A DNA stretch of 64,000 nucleotides. It comes from Patiria pectinifera (taxonomy: Eukaryota > Echinodermata > Asteroidea > Valvatida > Asterinidae). Each line of letters begins with the position of its first letter. The stretch's first letter is position 1. Location of the stretch: positions 9,238,001 through 9,302,000 of the forward strand of contig CM057141.1 in the NCBI GenBank assembly GCA_029964075.1, written 5' to 3'. Positions 10,436 through 20,949 of this stretch are shown here, one piece after another. The position numbers were made by a program, and so were the translations under genes. Below the pieces are notes generated by a model that saw only the letters and a list, made by a program, of their open reading frames with translations, ran no database searches and was not told the DNA's origin.

Positions 10436-10958
10436 TCATGGACGATTCCTCACTCGGCGCGGCCTGTCGAAAACGATCCATCTGGAAACGTGATAGAGAG
10501 TCAGCAATAACATTGAATCGACCGGAAACATGGACCGCCTTGAATGAAATATTATGGCATAGACACTGACAGACGATAATGAACGGACTAGCTGCATAAG
10601 TTTGTCACATCGCGACGATTGCTTGTTAATAATATGAACTACAGCGCTGTTGTCAGTGCGGAATATGACTTTGCGATTTGTGAGAAATGACCCCCAGCAA
10701 TAAACAGCTACGACCAATGGATAAAATTCTAAGTATGCTATAGACAGGTGACTGACCTATCGACCCGGGCCATTTCCCTTGTAACCATTTTCCTTTGAAG
10801 TACGCCCCGTATCCTATACTACCAGCAGCATCTGTATAAAGCTCAAGTGTGTCATTTGACTCCCAACCATTAGTCAGAAACGGAGAAACCCAATTAAAAT
10901 GGTCAAGGAAATAAAGCCACATCATGAGGTCCATTTTAGCCCCATGATTAAGACGCAC
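10436..10958 (-). pseudogene. YR-retroelement RNase H
   Basis: Two overlapping frames form the RNase H domain. The upstream one (10653-10958) has LELYTDAAGSIGYGAYFKG with the first catalytic aspartate. The downstream one (10436-10717) has KVIFRTDNSAVVHIINKQSS with a further acidic residue. The frame changes near 10700. It belongs to the element at 10120-13235. Confidence 0.7.
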
Positions 10959-11148
10959 CTTGTGATGCGGCTGAGATAACCCCGGGTCTAAGTGATGAGA
11001 CGCCGCAGAAATGCACGTCCCGGAGCGACCGCTTTACACCCAAAGTTAAGGGAGCCTATCAGGGATTGTATTTCCACCAATGTTAGCAGATTGACGCAGT
11101 GCCTTGGAAAGTTGTTGGCGAAGAGCCTGCACTTTTAACTCATGAACT

Positions 11149-11986
11149 CTAACCTGCTGTTGTTGAGAATTGTAATTGTTGAGTAATTGTTTGCGATGGG
11201 CCCGCTGTTTTTTCTTCAGCAATTGGTACCCCCAAACGCGCACATACCACTTTTAAAGCTTGGAGTGAATCATGACATGCATTTAGAGAATGGCCAACGA
11301 AAAGAAAGTCGTCCAAATAGTGGGTTATTGGCGATGTGGTTGCCATCCATTTGGTCATGAATTCAAGGAAAGAACTAAATGTTTCGAATAGAGAGCAACA
11401 TATGGAACAGCCTATCGGTAAACATCTATCATAGTAATACAACCCTAGAAACGTAAACCCAAGTAGTTCATAGTCAGATGGGGCTACTGGGAGTAAACGG
11501 AATGCAGACATTATGTCCGATGTTGCCAGCCAGGCATTGGGTCCTGCCTCCATGACTAATTCTACTGCCCTATCAAAAGTTGCATAATGTACGACACATT
11601 TGTCTTTGTCGATGTAATCATTGATAGATGTTCCTTCGGGATAGGGTTAGTGGTGAAAAAGTCGAAAGGAGTTGGCTGTTGTTTAGGCACCAAGCCAATG
11701 GGGGAACACTGCAGATTGGGAAGTGGGGGTTTGTCAAAGGGACCCGCTACATGACCTAAGCTAATTTCTTTATTGATCTTTTCGATGACTATTTTTGGCT
11801 GTTGTGAGGGGGAGGAAAGGCATTTCGCCTCACGCGACACACGGGGACCTTGGTAATGTAAAGTAAACCCATCAGAAATCCTACACGTAGTAATTCCGCC
11901 GTTCTAGCATCGGGATAAACGGAAAGCCATTCAGTTAAAATGTCAAATTTAATTGTGGTTGGAAGAACGAAAATTGTCCCCAGCAC
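11149..11986 (-). pseudogene. YR-retroelement reverse transcriptase
   Basis: Three frames give one RT. The N-terminal part (11562-11986) includes GLVPKQQPTPFDFF and a KEHLSMI segment. The core (11149-11553) has ATSDIMSAFRLLPVAPSDYELLGF (motif A) and ITHYLDDFLFVG (the YxDD catalytic box). Stops and frameshifts lie near 11560 and 11800. The continuous match order supports a single decayed gene. Confidence 0.75.
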
Positions 11987-12033
11987 GCGATTCTCTGGTT
12001 CTAGCCCCCTGCAAAGCCGTCGGAGGGGGGTTC

Positions 12034-13232
12034 CTAGTACAAGCTACGCCAGCAGTTTTGTGCGGCGCAGAAGTCATCCCTGAAGAGGGCTGCCGTTTCG
12101 GCTCGAAAAAAAACTACACAGCAAGTTAGCGCCCCATGTCCAAAATGGTTACAATTCGTGCACTTATGAGCGAATTTACAAATCGCCCAGTGGCAACCCT
12201 TCGCCTGGTTAAGGGCGAAGCAGAAGCCACCGCCTTTGGAGGTACGATGCGCAAAAGTGGCACCAGAACTAGGTGGTGCAGATGGAGTGGAATTGGCGAG
12301 TACGGCAGCAGCTGCTACCGTAACCCACAACTCCATGTCAATGGCCCCCCAGGAACGGCTCGTATTAGCTTCTTGGCGCAGACGAAACTGTTCGTCATAC
12401 GCGCACCATCCTAAGCCGCTAAACTGGGAGGCAGCCATCCTCACCGTCTCCGCGTATTTGAGTAATTCGCCTACCCGGAGAGGGTGGCGCACCACATAAA
12501 TGGCCGTAAAGGTGTGAAAGGCAGTTACCCATTTATCAATGGTATCGAGTTTCCTTTTGGGAGGCCTGGGCTTGCAGACAATAGCCCCATTTCAAGCACT
12601 AACTTTAAGGTTTTATCATTTGGCTGCACCAGAGAAGTCGCAGCCGGATCTTAAAAAAGTAAAGAAAGATCTATGTACCTCCCACTCCATATTTTCTCTT
12701 TAACCCCAATGGGTACTAGAAACCCTAACGGAGCCTCGCCCTGGCCTGAAAAGACCGGGTCGGGCCTAGACAAAGACTGGTCAAGTGCTGGGGCCAGTAC
12801 AGGCCAAGTATCGCCAAGCTGGGAGACGGAACCGTCAACCCGTGCAAAATTACTAGAACTATTAATACTACCACTACTATCTAGTGAGCCAGTCGTGGCT
12901 GGCTCGCAAAAAGAAGCGCGATCAATGTTCATTGCAGGCAATGATTACACCACAGACTCACCCCGCCTTGCTCGTTAGCTCTCAGCTCCACTCGGTCCTG
13001 GTGCAGGTTCGATCAGCAGCTCCGGTTGTTCTAACGCCGGCTGCTGACTTCTGACCACCGGCGTCAGCACATCGTCAATCCGAACACGATGTGCCCTCAC
13101 CCCAGACTGCGTAGCCCGTGTACGGGGTCTCCCACGCGGCCTCCTGGCAATGCCGGCATACATCCTGCTCGCCTCTGGAGTTGATGACCTGGCGGATTTA
13201 GGCATTCTTAGAAAGTTACTCGACGAGATCAA
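12034..13232 (-). pseudogene. YR-retroelement Gag
   Basis: The N-terminus (12975-13232) holds a basic GRPRTR stretch and ends with PAPGPSGAES at a stop. The next segment (12651-12941) ends in SGRYIDLSLLF. The last (12034-12495) contains HPLRVGELLKYAETVRMAA, YDEQFRLRQEA and a Cys/His cluster of the form C-x8-C-x4-C-x3-H-x1-C-x2-C-x4-H-x5-C. In-frame stops separate the blocks. Similar Gag proteins occur in DIRS-like elements of marine invertebrates; that comparison is from memory. Confidence 0.6.
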
Positions 13233-13249
13233 ACTTCAACCAGACAACG

Positions 13250-13945
13250 AAACTACTTGAAGAAATTCGAAGATAACTTCGCGTGAAATTCGAAGTATAA
13301 ACTTGAAGCTGAACAGGAGAATAGCGATAACGATGTTTCCACATTCAGTTACTGCAACAAATTGGTCTTCTCCACGTGACAACAGCCCACACCTTGCCTC
13401 TGTCTAACCACGTTGCTGCTGGGATAGCCAATCCGCTCATTAATGCATTATTCATGATCTCCAATTCATCCCTTAAACATAAAACCCATCCGTGCTGCGT
13501 GTAAAATATTTTATCGTTCAGTCAATAAAATTGATTATTTTTGAAAAACATACTTGGTTGAAAGATAGTAAGGGGATTAAACTCCCTGTGAAATTATTCC
13601 TTCTGGCAAGCTGTCATTTTGAAGAAATCAACGAAAGAAGGCCTTTCCAACGACTTAAGAAGCACTGTTGGAAATTTCCATTTGAAAGCGCGCGCAAGCG
13701 TTGACATGACGCTCATGCACACGCGGTGCTATAATTCGTGTGATCAATGCGCGACATCGCCCAATTCAAAACGTGATTCAGCAACTTTTGATTTTAAATC
13801 GATATTCTAAAATGTTGTTTTTCTCGAAATATACAGCTGAAGCTGAGCTGAAACTTCATCAGGTTAGTTGTTTAGCATCCTTCTTCAGATATTGAGCACT
13901 TTTTTTGCTTCAAACGAACAAAATGCACAAATTACAATTGATAGA
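13250..13945. other. No feature recognised
   Basis: Mixed AT-rich sequence. Short ORFs (13492-13810) lack recognisable motifs or splice context. Confidence 0.35.
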
Positions 13946-13949
13946 CTTT

Positions 13950-14350
13950 ACCTTTAACAAATGACCCACACATTTGTACACACATTTCAGAAGTTCCCTA
14001 AAAACCTCACTGTGACGATATGAGAACTTCACATAAATGTAACCTAAATACATCACTTTATACCACACTTCAACGCAATGAATCAAACTTACAGTTCTCT
14101 AGAAATGGGATATTGAAATATGCACACTTTAATGAGATGACTTCACATGAGGTACGATGACGTCACTCGTAGGCGCAGGAAATCACAGTGGTTTATTTAC
14201 ACAAGTTGGGTTTCATTGGAATTTCACTTTAGTACTGTTATGTCAAAAGTGGCGGCAAAAATGAAACATGTACAGGGTTAGAACAAAAAAATGTCTCTTT
14301 GGATAGATCCTTGTCTCCAACAAAAACAGGGAGGGTTAATAGTTTTTTGT
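13950..14350 (-). repeat. Diverged Helitron-like body
   Basis: Contains the family blocks 'cttacagttctctagaaatggga' (about 14090) and 'gatgacgtcactc' (14157), and the 'tttacacaagttgggtttcat' segment that also occurs at 8.5 and 20.8 kb as 'acata(g)gttaggtttcat'. No terminus is visible. Confidence 0.5.
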
Positions 14351-14544
14351 CTTCGGCCAAAATGTGGTCTGGGCTTTGCCTTTCTTTGTTACCACCCAAA
14401 AAACACTAGCAACTTAATGTTTATTATCAATACCATGGCAACAATGGGCCCCTGACAATGAAAGAAATAAAAGGAATAACAGCACAAAGTATTTATTAAA
14501 TTTAATGACATTTATTGAAGTGGAAAATGAAATATAAATCAAGT

Positions 14545-14835
14545 TAGGTTTTGCCCTTCACCGACGTATAAACCCTGTATACTCAGTGTGTTATTTCCCG
14601 AGAGAAAGTTGGAAAAAATCACTCGGTTGGGACTCAAATCCACAACCTTCTGCGTTTTAGTGCAGACGTCTTACCACTGGACCACCGAGCTAACGGGATC
14701 GGTTGGCTGGTTCGAATCTCACGTACATAGCAGCGGGTAACTCATTACCTATTCATAACATGGAATTTTTCGTCGGGGTGATGTAAATCAAATTAGGTCT
14801 TCACCGACGTATAAACACTGTTTACTCAGAAATAT
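14545..14835 (-). repeat. tRNA-derived SINE-like repeat, copy 2, with direct terminal repeats
   Basis: A tRNA-like segment lies on the minus strand at about 14626-14697, with an A-box-like TGGTCCAGTGG and a B-box-like GATTTGAGTCC. On the + strand GGTTCGAATC lies at about 14709. The block CTTCACCGACGTATAAAC occurs on both sides (about 14563 and 14807), so the unit is flanked by direct repeats about 243 bp apart. The same junction arrangement appears at 59700-59790. Confidence 0.7.
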
Positions 14836-14839
14836 AGTT

Positions 14840-15730
14840 CAATAAATGTAGCTCCATTGAATTACTATACCCTGTTCTGTTATATTCATTTTATTTCTTG
14901 CATTATCCAGATCGAGGCCTATTGTTACCATAATGTTTTTACTTGCATATTGGGTTTTTTTCCTCTTTTTTTTCCTCTATACTCACTATAGATGATTTTC
15001 TGTTTTTAAATTTGTGTTTTTATGTGCAAAACCGAGAAGTAGAGTTTCATGCTGGCATGATTGAATAACTAAATTGAAATTGAAATTGAAATGCTGCAGT
15101 CTTACGTCCCCACGGTGAATGTTGATAACACGATCAGATGAAGTTTCAAGAGCCATGAGTATTACCTGCAGTAACTAATATATTGATCAGCCCTGTAAAA
15201 GACTAGGGGCCAGATCATTGAATTCACCCCTGACCTGCATTCTGATGGTAAGCTAGTGGAGTAGTACAGTATACGTAGGCTTGGAATAGCCTACGCCCGC
15301 CAAATCACGACTGCCCCGGCCAAATCACAATTTGCATGCCCTCAAATTCTTCGTTATTAGAGGGTATTGTGGATGATGGATTTGAGGGTTTGTAAAAAAG
15401 AAGGGTGGAAGCCGTGAACGGGACTGTGAGCGTGCATGTCTGTGAACTTCGGATGGAATTTGGCATAATAATATCGCTATATTTTTGCACGAAGCGCAGG
15501 CATTGCTTTTCATAATGGCTTTGGAATACAGTACATTGACTACTTGTGGGGATAATTTATATTCATTAGCTTTGGAAGTCCCCCCCCCCCCATGGAAACT
15601 ATTGATTTAACCCCGTGCATTTTAACAGACAATGACAAATTATGACGAAACAGATTATGAAAGATAAAAAAAATTCAGGTTTTCCCATACATTATTTATA
15701 TACTTTATTTTTCGATGCGTGCAGCCGTGC
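14840..15730. other. No gene recognised
   Basis: AT-rich with a short (TTGAAA)n run at about 15070-15090 and a C-run at 15581. A minus-strand ORF at 15305-15513 has no recognisable features. Confidence 0.35.
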
Positions 15731-15734
15731 AAGC

Positions 15735-15810
15735 TGCGTTGGCCTTACGGTTAAGCCTCTCGCCTACCATGTAAAGTCTGGATCAAGTTCGAAGCCCGGG
15801 TGGGCGGTGA
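15735..15810 (+). repeat. tRNA-like SINE head
   Basis: GCGTTGGCCTTACGGTTAAG resembles an A-box region, and AGTTCGAAGCCC at about 15787 a B-box. The spacing is tRNA-like, but the arms do not form a good cloverleaf. A T-rich tract follows at about 15830. A relic SINE is the likeliest explanation. Confidence 0.45.
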
Positions 15811-15959
15811 TGATTGGTTTTCTTTTTGAATTTTTTTTTTTTTTTTTGCAGTGGGATCCTCTTTCCAATCACAAGATACCTTTGTTTTTTTGCTTGACTG
15901 GTTTCGCCATGGTATATTCTTTCTTTGTTTAACTCAAGAAATATAACAAATAAATCGAA

Positions 15960-17156
15960 AATCTTATATTAAATCACATGATGACGTCATCACGAGATTT
16001 GGCAATGAACGTTAACATGTAACATGTGGTCTTGGTTTGGTTCACATTTGGGCTTGATCGGAACAAAAAAAATGTATAATTTGCATAAAAGTAAGATAAT
16101 TTTTTTATTTCAATTTATTTTTTTAAATTAGCCCATGACGTCATTACGATATAATTTGAGATTTTGCATGGAATATCAACATCTTACCGTTTGCCAAGTT
16201 TCGTGACGATCCAACCTTGGCTTGTATGTGTTTTGAAAAATGGTATTTTTGATGACTTCACCATGACGTCACATGTTTATCATTTTTTTGTGTAAGTAGG
16301 TATGACCCCAATAAAACCAAATACAAAAAGAATTGTGAATTTAGCGTGTTGCGTTCTAGAGATATGGAAGTGCATCTCAAAACTTCAAAATTCCCTATAA
16401 AATTGTGTGATGACGTCATCATAACGTCCCCTCAAATTTCGCATTTAACACATCCTGGCTTAGGTACATGCAAAGATTCAACCCCATTGGACAAGTACTT
16501 GAGGAGATATTGGCCTGCAAAGAATGCAACTATACCGCCGTGTCACGTGACCAGCGATGACGTAATCTTGCCGTCATGCTTCGAGACACGAATTGACATA
16601 GTGGTCTTAGAGTATGCCAAGTTAGAAGTGGATCAGATTTTAAAAAGTTGCAAAAGTGTCGTGTAGAAAAATCAGTTTTTGAAAAACACTGAAATAAAGG
16701 GTAGAGTGTAGTTCATCTTTTTAGTGTAAATTGTGTTCACGTTAGCATCTGGGGAGTTTGATTATTCCAAAATGCATTTGTGGATCTAAAGTAGTCTTCC
16801 TTGAATCCTAATGACACCCGCTTGTGTATTTTGGAAAAGTTTTTCAAGGCGCAAAATGCGATTTTCTTCCGCGAGTCACGTGTCAGCATAGTCAAAATTC
16901 ACCTCACCCCCATTTTGGGACCAGGCGTATAGACGTGCATTAAGGAGTATTGCGCAATCGCGTATTTTCCGCCCTCCAAACGTCCGATTTTCTGGCGGCA
17001 AAACCATGCAGACTGAGTACGACTTGGCTATTTGTTCCGAAATGGGGCACAACATACAAGGAAATTGTGTTAGGAATGATGAAAAGTGCCCTGAACTTCA
17101 CACTGGCTTGAACAGAACAAAAACCAAAGGCTTTTCTGCAAGTATGCAGACAAGCC
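15960..17156 (-). mobile_element. Helentron-like unit(s) with 5' palindrome at 17129-17156
   Basis: The head GGCTTTTCTGCAAGTATGCA...GCC (17129-17156) is an imperfect palindrome adjoining the CTAG of the next unit. To the left, family blocks appear at 16180-16460 ('gatgacttcaccatgacgtc', 'aaatacaaaaagaattgtg', 'tgatgacgtcatcataacg') and at 16540-16580. The stretch 16600-17100 is more diverged. No 3' terminus is identified on the left. Confidence 0.5.
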
Positions 17157-17158
17157 AA

Positions 17159-18595
17159 CTAGAGCTATTCCTGTTCGCTGAACAGGACACAGGCTTTTCC
17201 GCATTTTTTAAATAATGCATGTAAAGAAATACTTTTAAAAAATACTTTGTCCAAATTTGTATTAGAAGAAAATGAAAAAAAGTTGATAAATTAATTTAAA
17301 AATTAGGTGATGACGTCATCATGACGTCACTTCAGATTTTGCATACTATTAACACTATCTACCTACCCACCAAGTTTCCAGACAATCGGACTTCATCATC
17401 ATCCTTCGGCTGCGGAGCAGTCGACTACAAGCTTCTTCCATTTACTGCGATCTTGGGCAAGTGTTGCGATTTAGTCTGGTCGCAGCATGCCATCACTATC
17501 TCCAAGCAAGCGTTGAATATAAGTTAGGTATGATGTGCGTTGTCTTCCTGGTTTCCTTCTCCCCTGGGGTGGTGTATAAAGGGCATACACTTTTCAGTGT
17601 TTTTAAAAATCACATTTTTGATGACGTCATCGTGACGTCACATATTTTTCAAAACAAATTGTGCATATACCCGGTGCCTATTACATAATAAACCTAATAC
17701 AAACAGAATTTTGGATTTAGCATGTTTGAAGCCAATCGGATGAATCTATCTACGACCTATCAAACCTTTTGCAAAAAAGAATTTCGAATTTACCACGTTC
17801 CATTGATGAAATATGAGTGAAAAGGTCCAAAAATTGTATATTTCATATAAAATCACATGATGACGTCATCGTGAAGTCACCGCAGTTTTTGTCTATAATA
17901 CTTCCTGGAATATCTGCATACCGACATTTAACCCAATCGAACATCAGTTTCTCTGAGGTCGATCGGACCTTATTTTGTATAATTTTTGCAAAATTTGAAG
18001 AAAATACTAAAATTTGAAAAAGTCATAAAAAATCAGACGATGACGTCATGATGACGTCACTTCAGATTTTGAATGCTTTTATCTATACCTACCTACCCAC
18101 CAAGTTTCATAACGATCGGACATACCCTTATATGTGAATCAAAAAATCACATTTTTGATGACGTCATGATGACGTCACACATTTTACGAAATCTTGTGCA
18201 TCTATGTATGACCTAACAAACCTTTTACAAAAAGAATTTTGAATTTACCACATTCCGTTTATGAGCTATGAGTAAAAATTGAATAATTTATATAAAATCA
18301 CGCGATGACGTCATCATGACGTCACTGCAATTTTCGTCTATAACACGTCCCGGAATACTTGCATACCAAGTTTGAACCAAATCGAACTTCCGGTTCTGTA
18401 GATATAGGGCCTTAAATTATGCTCTTTTAGGATGACGTCACGTGGCACGTGATGACGTCATGATGACGTTATGATTCGGCACTCATCTTCAGATGGTGGT
18501 CTAAGTGTGTGCCAGGTTTAAAGTCGATCGGATTTGAAAAAAGTCCAAAAGTGCCTTGTAGAACGAAAACACGTGTTATCCTATGAGAAAAAAAA
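17159..18595 (-). mobile_element. Helentron-like unit, 3' terminus intact
   Basis: The 3' end on the minus strand is GCGGAAAAGCC, TGTGTCCTGTTCAGCGAACAGG (a perfect 7-bp hairpin), then CTAG at 17159-17162. The body holds at least eight TGACGTCA-type boxes (17307, 17621, 17861, 18041, 18158, 18304, 18434, 18449). Its right edge, 'gtgttatcctatgag' plus an A-run, meets the next unit's terminus with no head palindrome. An unrelated insertion-like segment rich in CATC and TTCGGCTGCGGAGC lies at about 17390-17580. Confidence 0.65.
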
Positions 18596-19960
18596 GGAGA
18601 AATTGTGGTTGTGAACAACCACAGAGCTGTTCCCAATATTGATTATCTGTTGGACCCATGCATAGACATATAAGTAGAGATCTATGTCTGTTTGCAACAG
18701 AAGATATGGCTTTTCCGCATTATGATTTGGTTTTATCAATAATACGTCCCTGACTATGCATGAACATAAAATCTGTCAAAGTTAGCCGGAAATCGGCTAA
18801 AACGGTCACTGTCGACAGGATTTGACCTCAGCAACACGTGCGCTGTGCGCGGGCTGACTGACATACGATATGTACAACGTACGTGCATGTACATGTACAT
18901 GTACAAAGCAGAGTTATTGTCAACCTGAAGTTTTAAGCGTGCGCAGGGCATGTCCAAGTTTGCTTATTGCCTCAAAGCTTTGAAATGTTTTAGACCTACC
19001 CTTAAATAGACAATTAAAGTAAAAACTAATACAAAAACTGCCATGGTTGATTTTTCAAGAATTTTCTAAGGAAAAAGAGTCTTTTCATTATAACTTCCGG
19101 TCTGATGATGTCATACACCTTAAACTTTGCACACATCTTAAGTGGGTCAAGGTCATCCTATACACCAATATTTAGGCGATTCTGACAAACTTCGCCACAG
19201 ACATCTATTCAAAATACTTTTTTGAAAATTTTCAACCTGTCGCTAGAGGGCGCTCGAAGATTGCATGACGTCATAGGTAGATGATTTGAAGAATACTGTC
19301 AGCCAAGAGACTAACACCGTTAAAAGCAAGTTCATCTCTATAACCACTTTCAAATAATAAGCCACTTCCGGTTTTGGCCTTTTTCGACCGGAAGGAAGGG
19401 TCACTTGATTTTACGCACACTGAATGAAATAAAGACCTCAACCTACTCTACCACTTGCCAACAACAGAATGCTGCGGACGCGTACGGTTGATTTCTTATG
19501 CATTTTTAAATATTAAAAGTGTCACAATTTAATTGCCTATAAATAAACACCGGGTGACGTCATCATGACATCATCATTACACAATGTTTTTTTAAATTAG
19601 GGTCATTGCTTGGACAAAGATTGGTGTAAATGAATTACTGTCAAAGTGTCGAAAATGCCCTCTGAAAATTGACATTTTTTTTTTAATTTCTGTGTACAAA
19701 GTCTATGGGAAAAATTAAATATTCAAAAATCTATAAGAAATCACGTGATGACGTCAGCATAACGAAAAGTTTCGGCATGCATCCTCAGATGATGGTCTAA
19801 GTGTGTGCCAGGTGTGAAGTCGATCGCATTTGAAAAAAAGCCAAAAGTGACTTGTAGAACGAAAACACGTGTTATCCTATGAGAAAAAAGTCTGAAAAAT
19901 AAAAGAGAAAAAAAAAAATCACAGAAACAAGAGCTGTTTCGGTGTGTACACCGAAACAAC
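18596..19960 (-). mobile_element. Helentron-like unit with two successive 3' terminators
   Basis: Reading the minus strand, the outer 3' end is ATTGGGAACAGCT, then the hairpin TGTGGTTGTTCACAACCACA, then CTCC (in place of CTAG) at 18596-18599. About 60 bp upstream of it lies a second terminator, GCGGAAAAGCC plus a TCTGTTGCAAACAGA hairpin (18690-18722). The 5' palindrome is at about 19933-19960 (GTTGTTTCGGTGT facing ACACCGAAACAGC). The unit is an inverted relative of 49364-50765, with which it shares its whole length. Confidence 0.7.
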
Positions 19961-20880
19961 TAAAAATTGTAAAAAATCGTAAAAAATCTACCAATGATGT
20001 CATCGTGACATCATTTCAGATTTTGTGTACTAGTACTATTATCTACCCACCGACCAAGTTTCATGACAATTGGACATTCCCTTATATGTGTTTTAAAAAA
20101 ACACATTTTTGATGACGTCATAATGACGTCACACAATTTTTACAATTTTGTGAATATACCTGTTACCTAACAAACATAATACAAAAAGAATTTTGGATTT
20201 AGCATGTTTGAAGCCAATCGGATGAATAAAAGTGTTAACTTTTGTAATCAGAATACAATTGTAAATATTTTTAAAAATCGTTAAAAATCTACCAATGACG
20301 TCATCGTGACGTCATTTCAGATTTTGTGTACTAGTACTATTATCTACCCACCAACCAAGTTTCATGACGATTGGACATTCCCTCATATGTGTGTTAAAAA
20401 ATCACATTTTTGATGACGTCATAATGACGTCACACAATTTTTACAATTTTGTGAATATACCTGTTACCTAACAAACATAATACAAAAAGAATTTTGGATT
20501 TAGCATACTGCGTTCGTGAGATATGGCTTAAAGGTCCAAAACTTTGAAAAACCGATATAAAATGACACGGTGACGTCATGATGACGTCACCTTAATTTTT
20601 ACCTATAACACATCCCGGTCCGCTTTGAAGCAGAAAAGCAAATAAGAAAAAAAATATTCATAACAAAAACAAAGGCTTTTTGCAAATTTGCGAACCAAGT
20701 TTCAACCCAATTGGACTTACAATTCTCAAGATATAGGATCTTAAATATGCACCTTTAAGATGACCTCACTTGACCCATGATGATTTTGAGGCAGGTTTCC
20801 AATATGGGGGTTTTTACATAAGATAAGTTTTCTGGGAATATGTATATATAGGCTGTCTATCACTAAGCTATAAAGACGAT
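19961..20880 (-). mobile_element. Helentron-like body, internally duplicated
   Basis: Two near-identical blocks of about 310 bp follow each other (19965-20220 and 20272-20520). Each has 'accaatgaYgtcatcgtgac', 'ctagtactattatctaccc', 'ttcatgacRattggacattc' and 'tttttgatgacgtcataatg'. A damaged head palindrome (GCTTTTTGCAAATTTGCGAA) sits near 20670-20695. The right side runs up to the LINE tail at about 20880. Confidence 0.6.
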
Positions 20881-20949
20881 GTTATGCAAATGAGAAATAA
20901 AACAACAGATGCGGGTTATCCAGCTGATGCAGGTTAACTCGATGGAATC

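Larger units (their letters stand above)
10120..13235 (-). mobile_element. Degenerate DIRS/Ngaro-type YR retroelement
   Basis: In minus-strand order: a proline/serine-rich Gag start with a basic RRPRGRPRTR segment (12975-13232), Gag middle (12651-12941), Gag C-terminus with a Cys/His knuckle (12034-12495), RT in two frames (11149-11986), and RNase H (10436-10958). The RT with a YLDD box, joined directly to an RNase H with the TDAAGSIGYGA pattern and preceded by this kind of C/H-rich Gag, matches DIRS-like elements of invertebrates. No tyrosine recombinase or terminal repeats were found to the left, so the 3' part is lost or too decayed. It is distinct from the DIRS element at 40618-47216. Confidence 0.7.

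Noticed and set aside
17390-17580. Separate transposon with CATCATCATCCTTCGGCTGC
   Set aside because: The words look like an old dispersed repeat end, but I could not identify its limits or family, so it is mentioned only within the surrounding unit.
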